DNA of 64,000 nt. It comes from Litomosoides sigmodontis (lineage: Eukaryota > Nematoda > Chromadorea > Rhabditida > Onchocercidae). The translations under genes and the position numbers were made by a program. The notes beneath the pieces are model-generated. The model was given only the letters and a program-made list of their open reading frames with translations. It was not told the origin of the DNA and did not search any database. The DNA is taken from positions 2,654,238 through 2,718,237 of the forward strand of contig OY718808.1 in the NCBI GenBank assembly GCA_963070105.1, written 5' to 3'. Below, piece after piece: positions 52,932 through 64,000 of this stretch; position 1 is the first letter of the stretch; each line of letters opens with the position of its first letter.

Positions 52932-55900
52932 TATACACACACATATATACACACACACAGTACACATAAACGATGCATCATCAAAGAAAAAAAAACAAAG
53001 TAAGGATACCAAATGAAAATTGGAAATGTTAAAATGTAAAAAGTTGAAAAAACAATGAAATGATAAGAATCAATGACTTCAATAAAAGTTTTAATTTGAA
53101 AATTTAGAAATGCCAATAAAAATCATCGAAGTTTAGCACTGTTATAAGTAAGCTGCTCACATTTAGTTTGGTATGAATGAAACAAGCAAATCCTGCTGCT
53201 GTTAATAATCACTAACTAAATAAATGTCGAATACCAGAAATTAGAATAAATAAAACGTACGATGATTATTGGTTATGATATCAGGCTCTTCATGTGTTCT
53301 GGATTCATACGGCTGTGATGGAAAGGCTTTAACTTCCACCGATGAAACTAATTCCGTAGTGTGCCGTCGTAGAGTTTCGAATGGTCGTGGCGGCGGTGAA
53401 TACATTGGCGGACTTTCATTCTGAAATTAGCCAAATTACATCGTTGAAATTACATGAACACTCTAGCAGCTGGCAATTCGATCGGATATGATAAATATAA
53501 CAGGAGATGCACCTTTCTAAAAATGGCTTTGCCTTCATTCCACCACAAATGCAGCTGCACAACGCGGGTCAACTTTTACAAAACTTCTAAATGTTGCCAT
53601 AAATTAGCTTCTTTTAGTTTGCAAATAAAACTAAAATATGCGCTGATCGGGACGTTTCATGTGCTCAACTTTTACGCAAAATTATACCTTATCAAAGCTT
53701 CGAAGCTGTTGCGCAGGTGTCAAATTCGCATGAAACCTTATTTTTAATATCCATTCCAACATTTTGTCATCGTCATTACAAGCAAAGAGATACTCCGACC
53801 CATCTTGCATTTTCAGTCTGAAAAACTATTTTTTTTTGTCATCTATTTTCATCAAAAAAAAAAAAAATTCACTGTGTTGTTGTTTTCTTCGTAACACTAT
53901 CTCGTTTTCTTCATGTTTTCAAGGAAAAGCCTTGTAGTGAGCGTATTCACATAGATATGTTTTGCATATTTGAAACTTTCTTATCGATATAAAGAGGGGA
54001 AAAATGAAACGAATTGGATGAATAGTACGAAACCGTTAACCTAAACGTATTCTTTTTCTTCATATATTCAGGACAAGCGCCACATTCAGCGCTCAGGATA
54101 TTGACAGGAGCCGAAGCTGCTGAATTTTCCAGGAAAGAATCTTCATCTTTAAAAAAGCACAGAAGTTGTCCACAGAGGATTGTATAATATCTTTTCCATG
54201 TACGTATTGTTGCTTTCTTGCCGCCACTCTAAAAAAAAATGCAAAAATAAAGAAAGTTAATGAAAGTGAATCGATTTACAAAACGTAAGGTTTTTTTTAT
54301 TCCATTAAAATATAAAATTTGTTGAAAAATTTAATAACACTGATAAGCTGAATGGTAGGTAAATTATAAACAGCAAACTGCTTATTCGACAGGAAAAAAT
54401 TCAAAATTTTGTACCTGTAAGTCTTGCTTCCGATCGAGATATCCATGCATATCAATCGGTCCAAAGTCATCTCGCGTTCTAACTTTTTTCAATGAACTTG
54501 ACCTTCTTGTAGTAAATTTTGGAGTTTTTCGAGCTGAACCTATCCTTTGAATTGTCACAGTTTCATCAACCGATAACATAGATCCAGATGTTTTAAGCAT
54601 TTTTTCAGCTTCCGCTGACGAACCATTAGAAACGCTCAAAATTGTACGTTTTGAAGGAGTGGTAGATGCTTCCTAAAACAAAGACAGGGTGAAACTTCCC
54701 AGTTATCTTCCATTAAAACATCAAATTTGGTACTGTGATTTATATTTTATAGCAGCAGCATGCAGCAGCGCAAGTTGAAAAGGCATGCATTCAAATGATG
54801 CCAAAACATACATTCGACTCGAAAGAAGACGTCCGAATACATGGAACAGGTTCGGTTCCACGTCGAGGATGTGGTAAAGTATGTGATGCATACGCTTCTT
54901 CGGTGTATGACGGACTTGGCTTCATCAATGATACTTCTTGAGTCATACGTCTTTCACGTTCCTTACGGCGATCTTGCAATTTATTTTGCTTCTCAAATGT
55001 CTTAATACTTTCCTTCCGTGCTTCACTTTTTCCCTTCTCTGCTTGAATTCTAAAACCAAAAAAAAAGGAATTTTGCCTACAAATGTTTTGGACAGCACTA
55101 AAGTTGAACAAACATTTAAAAAAATAAAATAGTCAAAAAACTATCACCAAGTCATTGATAATTGATCAGTGAAAGCAAATTAACATACCTTTCAGTTTCG
55201 TTCTTCCGCTGTTTCGAATAAGCTTTCTCGAGAAGTGTTAATCTTTTCAAAGAGTCAAGCTTCTCACCTTGTGCTTCTAATGTAATCAAAAAATCATCGA
55301 AATTTCTGAAAAAAAAATTTATTGACTTTTGAACGAAAAAATTTAAATGAAGCCTGCAAAAGTCAGTAAGTAATTCAATATTTTCACAAAAAAGAATTTC
55401 GAATTGTGCCAGAATGAAAAACAAAACAAGCCTTATTTTATTATCTGCATCGTCGACATCCTCAACTTTCCTCCAATCCTCCTTCAACATCTCTTCCTTC
55501 TCTGTTAACCATGCATCTGTAATATGTGCATCACGTTTCCACTGTTGCAAGTCCAGATTCTCTTCATAAAGCACCAATCGTTCCTTCCAGATATCTTTCA
55601 ATAAATCCATTGCTGATTCCAACTGTTTGATCTTAAAACAAACACTCAAAATATGAAATGAACAAAATTCACTATTCCTCCTAATCAACTCTCATTGCTC
55701 ACTTCAAACCCAAACAATACAATGATTGGATTTCTCATCAATCATTTGTTGAAGGTATTTTGAAAATTTTCATAAAACTACGTTCCAAATTTTTGAATCT
55801 TTGAACATCAAACACCACTCAGTGGAAATTATGAAGAAATATTCGTTACCTTAACGGATATTTCAGCGGATAAAACATGTTGTGTAGCAATCATACTGTT

Positions 55901-58900
55901 ACCCTTATGAATAAATTCATCAACAGCGGGTTGTCGACCATTAACCTCCACTTGATATTCCGCATGCCTTAGCATTAATGCTTTGCAACCCTCCACTTCG
56001 TTCGGAAGTGTTTCACTGCAAACAAAAGAATGCTTAGTTTTATACCTATCACAACTCATTCAAAAACTTCAACCAACAATTAATCAATTTCTTAAAAGAC
56101 TAACACTTCATTGATCACCGTGAGGATATCAAAAAAAAAAATAAAAAAAATTAAACAGAAACCCACTTGTCAATCATAACTGTAGAGAAATAAGGGAAAG
56201 AAATACCTAGTTATAGCATGTTGCAAACGTTTAATCCACGTAATTAAGTCACGGTGTTCTTGAAAATAAGATTGCAAATTTCGCATTTGTTGCAGCTTCT
56301 CATAGTATTTACTAGCAGTACTAATTACATCTTTCAATTGCTCTTCCATTCCCATTTTCCGCACTACTAGATGTTCTTGTGTGTCAGGATACAATGATAT
56401 TAAACGTTCTGCTTCACGACTTAAATCATTAACCTGAAAATGAGAAACAATACTTACCGAAATTCTGACAACTTTAACAACTAACATCATTTTTTTTTAA
56501 AAAAATTCAAATGTAAATTATATACCTGTTTTTCAACTGCTGTAACGCCTCGCATAAATTCGTCGTATTTATTCATTAGGTGTTTTAAAGCCGGAAGATC
56601 AGCACGTGAAATATCTTCGCCTTCAAGTGCTACTTGATGTGCTTCCTTCTCTTCCAACCAGCCAAGGGTCTCATCAGCATCTTGATCGAATTTGTGCACC
56701 TTAAAAAGCAATAATTAAGCTACCATTTTAAATTTCACAGCTATAAGAAGGATCATGTTAAGATATGTGACTACAATAGCAGTAGTGGCTATTGATATCA
56801 TTATAAAATAAGTGAGCTACATGAACTGCATCCTCATATGTAAAGAAAAATGGAAATTTAAAAGTGGCAGTTGGCTAAGTGATATATTTCTCGAGAAGAT
56901 TGCATCATTGCAAAACACAAAGTGACAAAACATTTTCCAAAAAAATATATGTATATATAATAGAATGGAAACTGCGATAGAATTTCAAATTAATTTTATT
57001 AATGCAACTTATTCCAATTGTTATGCTATATCTAAGATGAATAACTGAACGAAATATTTACTTATAAGACAGAACGATAGTAGTTGAATAGTGTTAGGTT
57101 AATGTTAGAATTAGGCAAAATTCAACTGCTATTTTCATGTTTCGCCTAACCCATCGTATGCAAAATAAAATATATTGCAGGATGTTTGAAACTCCACATC
57201 GTATCAAATGCTATATTATTAATTTAACATTTCCGAAAAGATATTATAAAGAGAAAAATGAGACAGACAGATATAGAAGACAATGGGTAAAATTAAAACA
57301 AAAACCTGAATAGCCCCCTGTAAAGCCTGTTGTCGTTCACTGGCCACTTCGTTCACACGAGACCAAAGATGTTGCAGATCAGCTCCTTTCGCTTTAATAG
57401 ACACGCCAAATGGATGACCACTACGTAGCAATTCTTCCTAAATCAAAATTGCTATAATTTTTGAGGAATAAAATTAAAGAAAAAAAGAAACCAGCAATTT
57501 TAGACAAACTTTCAATCAACAAAATAATTATCAGAATTAATTACCTGAGTTCTTTTTACTGCAGCAATTCGTTCACCAGCAGAAGTTAATTCACGCACAA
57601 CTTGATCAAATTCGGTCACCAATTTTTGGCATTCAGCTAAATCACGGCCTAAAAAAATTAACTTAAATACTTCTTGATTAAAAGCAGGAACTAATGATAT
57701 AACATACTACTGTCACTAGCAATAATACTAGAAACTGTAAATCATTACAGTTGCAAAAAAAAACTACTGTCACTCTGATTAGATGTAAAATTGCATATCG
57801 AATAAAACTTTAGATATCATTCACTCAATTTCTAATTTTACTGCTCAAATTTACACGTACCATAATTTTCTTGCTTAGTAATTTCCAATTTTTCTGAAAG
57901 CCATTGATCGAGACCGTCAATTTGACGAACGAATGCGTGATATCGTGCTGAATCGATCAGTTGAACTTTACGTCTTGCAATATCATCTCTTAGTTGCTTG
58001 TACAACTCCTCTAACTTGCTTTGTTTTGATGAAAGCTTAAAAATTGTGATAGCAATTATAGCGCGAAAAAATGACTGTTCACCAAATTTCAAAGAATTTT
58101 CCATTTCAATCTGAATAAAAACCTTAACTCAAAAAGAAAAAGAAACGAAACATATTGGACATTTCGCCTCACAAACTAATTTATCCAATTTGTACATCAA
58201 TCAAATGCGCACATAACAAGTGCAAAACAAACCCACCACAAAAATAATGAAGTCCTAAGACGAAGAAAACAAAAAAACAACCATCGATGACAACAGGTTA
58301 AAAATTAGAATTTAAAAAAAAATTTGAAAAAAAAAACACCAACATTTGTGGAATCGAAATGTTTCGCAGCCAGCATTATTTCCGCTTCCTTTCGTAGTCG
58401 TTCAATTTCATCCGAAAATTTGCTTATATCATTTTCCAATGTTTTCAATCGTCTCAAATGTCCCTCTGCAGCTGTCTGATCTTTACCCATATCACTATTT
58501 GCCACTAACGGTATACGTTCACGCATCCACTGTTCCGCTTCATTAGCCTCAGCATAGTACTGAAAAAAAAAAGATGAAAGGATGAAAGTTAATGAGAATT
58601 CGATTCTATGAGAATACTTAAAAAACTCAATAATTTTGCATTATAATTTTACTTGAGAAAATTTTCAAATTTTTAAAAATTTTCCAAATTTAAAATTTCA
58701 CACTTATCATAAAATTAACAAAATTTACCTGCTGACTTCGCAAAGAATTCGCCAGTTTCTGTGATCGTTCATTCATGAACTGTTTTACAGATAAAACTAA
58801 CGTCGACAATTCGTCTAACACTTCCTGTATTGCGTTGGATGCAAAATGACCATCTTTTACCATTTTTCGACCCTTCTCTTCAACTCGTGCTATTGCATCC

Positions 58901-61900
58901 TGAAGTGAATAATACTCAATTATACTTTCATTAAAAAGCATCAAAACATGGCATGCAAATGCATGCTATGTTTTAATTGCAAAAGGTTTTATTTCATTTG
59001 CTTATCAAATTAGATATATATTCTTGACTGATGTAGGTAGCTTTCAACTTTACCACTTATTCATAAAAGCATGTCATAAATATGTCATTTTAAATTGCAA
59101 AAATTAAAAATTTAACCCGTCGGCTATTAATATCAGCCTCAAGATGTGCATGTTTTTTGACGAGTAACTGTACAGCGTGCAGCGTATCACCATAATCGGT
59201 ACTTATCGTTTGACGTTTCCGATCACTTAACCATTCACTTTGCTCCTCCGCTTCTGATATCCATCCATAAAAAGCTAAAGCATCGTTTAGATTCTCTCGA
59301 CGAATCATGCACGGATTCTTCAGCTCATTATATCGTATCCCAAGAGCTATTGCCATTTCCAATGATTCATTAGCAGTTGCATAACTCTGAAATTTCACAA
59401 AATTTTTTAACTTCATGAAGATGAAAAAAAAAACAAAAAATATAGATATAAACGCAAGAAAAGAGAATTTTTTCATTAATTTAAATATCAAAAAATACGA
59501 GAGTACTTATTTGCTAAGCTATTTATCTCACAGTTTAGTTTGAAAGTAACTGTTAATGAGCAATTTACTTTTATTAAAATAAATTAACTACATCTGCAAA
59601 CACTCACTTTATCATCATTAAGATTCCACCGCTATTAAACTGCAGATCCCTTTGTAATTTAATTTGCAATTTACTTTCATTAAAATAAATGAAGACGAAA
59701 AAAAACGCCTTTTCAATGTTCTAGAATGAATGCAAAAAAATTCATTGAAATATGAAATGATTGCCATCTCGCAATAAAGATGGTAACTGTATCATAGCTT
59801 CTACTATAATAAAAATAAACAAATTCGTTTACACTAACCTGCTTCTGAAATTCACGCGCTTTAGTGACAATTTCATTTACTGCATCTTTCCTGGATTTAA
59901 TTTCAGCCTCTAAATCATCCTGCTTTTTGATAAGTGCTTCCACAGAAATATAGTCTTTTCCATGATCTTCACTTGACAAATCATTTTCCACTCGCTCAAG
60001 CCACTTCTCCAGATCTTCAATGCGTCGATTCAACTGATACGCTTCATTAGCTTCCCACAAACGGCGTTTTTTCATTTCAGACTTACTAAAAACATTAATA
60101 GTTGGATCAGTATTTACGATTAATTACTGTTCGAAACTTGCAAAAAGTGGAAAAACAGTAGAACCTGAAATAGTGATGACGTACATAGCTCATATGTTAT
60201 ACACCTAATAAAAAAGATATTTAAACATTAAAAAATTCCAATGTTTCATATAATTGCTACAGTGATTACAGGTGTTTCAAACTTAAGCATACATTGAATA
60301 TTACCTTCTCAACTCATCCCATCCTCGTCTTACTTCAGCAATTTGTAAGGCAATTCGATCAGCTGCATAATGTTTACCAGCAATAAGCTTATTACCAACT
60401 TCAATTATTGACTTTACCCGACCTTCATTAGCTCCCAATTCAGCATCAAATGTCAAATGTTTTTGCAGTTTAGCTCTGCAAAAAATTACAAATTAAAAAT
60501 TTCATATCACTTCACATATTCTTCTACTAATCGTAATTATAACATACTACTAATTACAGCACCACAGTGATAATAGTAAAAATTTACTCCAGAAATTTCA
60601 ATTAAAGAAAAAAAAAGAGGAGCTATGCATAAAGTAAGTTAGAATAAATGATCATTGCCTACATGTAGCTGGAGAAGAAGAAGAATGAAACACAGTGAAC
60701 ATCCGTGTTACTTATTAAATTATTACACCTAAGAATGATTGATCATATATATCCTTGCAATTAATCAATTAATCGATTAATATTTGCTTAACCTTAAATT
60801 TGTTTGATCCAAAAAACTTTCATCGTATGCAAGCTGAATGTTTGCATTAATCCATGTCATCAGCTCACCACAGCTATCGATGAATTCATGTAATTTGCGT
60901 GATTCATTCAACAATTCATGACGTCGTTTGCATGAATCCATAAGTGCTACATGTCGACAAAGTACCGTATCTCGGCTAAAAATTCAAAATCACTCCTTTC
61001 TTTTCTTTTTTTTCTTTCCTTCCAATTTCTACAATAACATAAAACAGCATAAATGTATTCCAAAATTTAACATAACAAAAAATTTCAAATTTTAATTAAA
61101 TTATATTACAAATTTAAAAATCAATATAATTAATTTTACATAAAATGCCCGGAAATTTTTTTGTAAATCATTGCTACTGTTTGCTTCAATAGCATATAAA
61201 TGTACATTTTTTCAATTTCATCACAATAATCCGCATCACACGATGCTAATGAATCGGCATCTTTCTTCAATGCATCAATTTTGTCACTTTGAGCAACAAG
61301 AGTTTTTTCGAAATCACTATGCTTCTTAAGTAGCACATCAACAGCAACAACACTCTCACCCATATCTGCCTATAATAAGCAGTATGTAAATTAGAAAAAT
61401 TTTTTTTTAAATTTAATCCATTAAATTTGTGAGAAAAAAATCAAGTATTTATGAATGAAAATAAGATAGTAATGCAAAATTAGAGAAAGATAAACAAAAG
61501 TTTGTAGCATAAATTAGTGCAAACCTGATTTAGGAATGCTTCTTTTGATGCAAGCCATTGCTCAGCGCAAGCAGCTTGATCAGCAAACAATTGTCGATTA
61601 CGAGCTCGAGCTAAAGCCACATTTCGAGCTTCCCATGCTTGACGTAGTTGATGCTCAACATTTTGAAGTCGTTTTAAGGATCGTTGAATCTCACCCTTAT
61701 GATCCGATTGTTTAGCAATCAATTTTGCACTCCATTCTCGTAATTCTGACATTTCACGCTGAAAAAAAAGGAAAGAAGAGTGATATAAGTGAATGCGTGT
61801 AAATTTTAAAACCACTTCATACAATGGCTATATTAGAACGTTTCAAAAAAAAATACGATTAATTCTAATAATTAATAAAAATTAAAAAATATATTTTAAT

Positions 61901-63793
61901 GAAACGAACTTGTCGACCATCAATTTCTGCCAACTTCTCAACATGCTTAGCAATAAATACGTCAGCATCTGCTACTGAACGTGGAACTTCTTGAGTTGTT
62001 AGTCGACTAAGAGCATCTACCGCCCACATCTCAGCTTTTCGTACAGCAGCAAGAAATTTGTGCAACTCACCAGATGACATTAACGCTTGTCCCCTATAAA
62101 ATGCTGTTAAGCTAATACAAAAACAACTCGCTTAAATTTCACTAGTAAAATTACCATTTACCACAAGTAAATTCGCATAAAAAATTTGAAAAAAAAAGTA
62201 CGTGAAAATAACCTAGCAGTTGCTCGTTCAGCTAAATGTTTCCAGGAACTTTCCAACTTTTGCAACGATTCGATAACTGTATTGTAAAGTGGTGGTTTTT
62301 TGTCAAGAAGTTTTTGTGCCTCAAGATCGTGCGCCTAAAATATTTCGAGATATATGGTAATTGAATAATGTGAAATATTAAAATTTAACAATATTTTTTA
62401 TTAGCAAATAATTTAAGAAATATAAAAAACATTAAGCAACAATCAATCTCATTCAAATCGAAAATCATTTTCAATTTTACATTCATTTCATTTTGTACAA
62501 ATTTTTGCAAAAATTATTTAATTGCTAAAATAATTTGCAAAACTGTAACTTAAGCTTCTCATGAATAACAGTCATATCTCGTTCGACTGCTTCCTGTTTA
62601 CGTATTAGTGCTTCAACGGAATGCAAATCCTTTCCAAGATCATCAATTGTGACAGCAGTAAGCTTCTCTTGAATCCTCTCACAAGTATCGTCTACATCAC
62701 GATTGAATGCGTGAACTTCAAGCGCTGAACGGAGCTGCGAACGATATGAATTTAATTTGACTTGTACTTGCGTCCAACTAAAATCAAAATCAAAAAAAAA
62801 ACGTTGAAAAAGGTGATGCTTAAAGTGGAATTTTCGAAAATTTATAATAGGAGGAAGAAAAATTAATTCTGTAACTTTTCTATTAACTACAATTCTATGC
62901 CTATTGCTACCTTTATGACATTCTACACTAAACATTCCTGTACAAATAAGAATTTACTTTTTTTTTTTTTTAATAGAGAAAAATACAACTAACGCTTCAT
63001 TTAATTCATCAAGTTGTTGTTGCACTTCATCTTTCGAAGATCGACCTTGAGCAATCAGTTTTTGACCTAAACAATTTGCTGATTCAACGGAAGTTTGATC
63101 AACACTTGCATCCGCTTGCGTACCATCTAATTTTTCCAATAATGCTTGACAGTGTTCCATATCACGACCCATTTTACCAACACTAACTAGCAGTTCTCGT
63201 TCCTGCAAAAAAAAAAAATCTCACCTATTACTCCGTTCACTTCTTGTCCTCTACAATTACACGAAATTTAATAAAATTATATCTTCCAATGATAAAGAAA
63301 GATCAAATTATGCTTGCTATACATTTTATAAACAGTATTTTAGTACTGGCAAAAATTTGCATTTTAATATTGAAATTATTAAATTCCAACAATATTTAAA
63401 TGTGTAGATGTAGTAATTAAACATACACTTATCCAACGCATAACTCGTTCAACAAGCTGTTTAAAATCGAGTAAATCTCGAGCTTCCTCTAATGCACTAC
63501 TTTGTTCGCGTGACATAGCAACTAGTTCGTTCCATTTGTTAAGCACAGCACCAGTCCTGAAATGAACACGATTTTATTTTGAAATGATCAGACAATAGTC
63601 AGCGTAATAATGAAAGAACAAAAAAAAACCGATCCATTCTTTTCATATCTAAAATTAAATGAGCGAAAATTGTATAAAGTGACCTCTTGTTAATATCATG
63701 TCCATCATTTGTTGGTTTTGATGCTAATGTTCGTGCACGTATTCTAATCTCTTGAATCCTTGATTCATTTGTTGACAATTCAGCTTCCATTGC
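51436..63793 (-). CDS. unc-70: Conventional beta-spectrin (UNC-70 type), C-terminal part; 5' end outside window
   Basis: Beta-spectrin pairs with alpha-spectrin to form the membrane skeleton and binds ankyrin and phospholipid. Thirty exons encode the last 1765 residues: 63793-63684, 63556-63427, 63202-62994, 62777-62549, 62334-62213, 62093-61910, 61758-61525, 61369-61206, 60975-60793, 60475-60305, 60085-59839, 59386-59117, 58899-58729, 58559-58344, 58035-57861, 57648-57545, 57437-57306, 56699-56526, 56433-56207, 56015-55850, 55631-55432, 55305-55189, 55049-54812, 54672-54415, 54228-54041, 53817-53688, 53420-53261, 52477-52377, 51922-51697, 51497-51436. Triple-helical spectrin repeats (SVEALIRKQEAVERDM, WISEAEEQSEWL) run to about 55189. 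A charged linker follows, then a PH domain (MHGYLDRKQ..TWKRYYTILCGQLLCFFKDEDSF) from about 54450 to 53700, then a Ser/Thr-rich tail ending HKESSNK. CH domains and the first repeats lie beyond 64000. The intron at 62335-62548 has an out-of-phase donor; the one at 55306-55431 starts with GC. Confidence 0.95.
52790..52969. repeat. (AC)n microsatellite with ATATAC interruptions
   Basis: About 180 bp of CA/AC dinucleotides is punctuated at fairly regular intervals by ATATAC. It lies in the beta-spectrin intron between the exons ending at 53261 and starting at 52477. Cys/Val open frames read across its reverse strand are artefacts. Confidence 0.95.
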
Positions 63794-64000
63794 CTGTAAA
63801 TTTTAGTAAAAACCGAAAAAAAAAACTAACCTTCAGGAAAGAGAAAAACTTTGAAGTTGTAAAATAGAATAGATTTACAAAAGCTTTTTTTTAATCAAAA
63901 AAAAATTCATTAATCAAAAATAATTAAAAGTTAATAAAACTCGTTAACCTTAAATAAACAATAAAATAAATTAAATAGTCGTAGAAAAAAAAAACTGTAA

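Noticed and set aside
52763..53116. Cys/Val-rich minus-strand frames
   Set aside because: They are read from the (AC)n repeat inside a spectrin intron.

Overview
This window is AT-rich nuclear DNA from an invertebrate, most likely a nematode. It has many small exons, mostly 60-270 bp, separated by introns of about 60-900 bp. Nearly all introns end in TTTTCAG-like acceptors. The window carries a nematode-style insulin-like peptide gene with eight cysteines, and several start codons lie shortly after a possible spliced-leader acceptor. A filarial or other spirurid worm would fit the base composition and intron style, but that last step is inference. No bacterial, viral or mobile-element gene was recognised.

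Layout, left to right: cytosolic tryptophanyl-tRNA synthetase (minus, 1527-4344); a six-finger C2H2 zinc-finger gene of unknown role (plus, 6038-8194); Aquarius/EMB-4, the intron-binding spliceosomal helicase (minus, 34 exons, 10133-20316); a gene-poor 5 kb containing a 48-bp minisatellite (21064-21831); an insulin-like peptide (plus, 25422-26170); TMEM231, a ciliary transition-zone protein (minus, 27902-30636), with a 49-codon hydrophobic ORF that stops directly against its start codon; Kidins220/ARMS (minus, 28 exons, 32142-43851); Cdc73/parafibromin of the PAF1 complex (minus, 9 exons, 45331-48206); and the C-terminal three quarters of a conventional beta-spectrin, UNC-70 type (minus, 30 exons, 51436-63793, with its 5' part beyond the right edge).

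I rebuilt exon structures by hand from splice signals, reading-frame continuity and remembered family sequences. Every model closes in frame, with four flagged irregularities: two apparent GC-AG introns, one spectrin intron whose GT donor is one base out of phase, and two GAG acceptors. Boundaries should be right to within a base or two, but no alignment was run.

The genes are ordinary housekeeping, signalling and cytoskeletal genes that do not form a shared pathway. The most notable structures outside coding exons are the 48-bp palindrome-bearing minisatellite, a nearly 700-bp inverted AT pentanucleotide array inside a Kidins220 intron, and a roughly 590-bp pure ATT array upstream of cdc-73. 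I see no evidence of a new multi-gene system.
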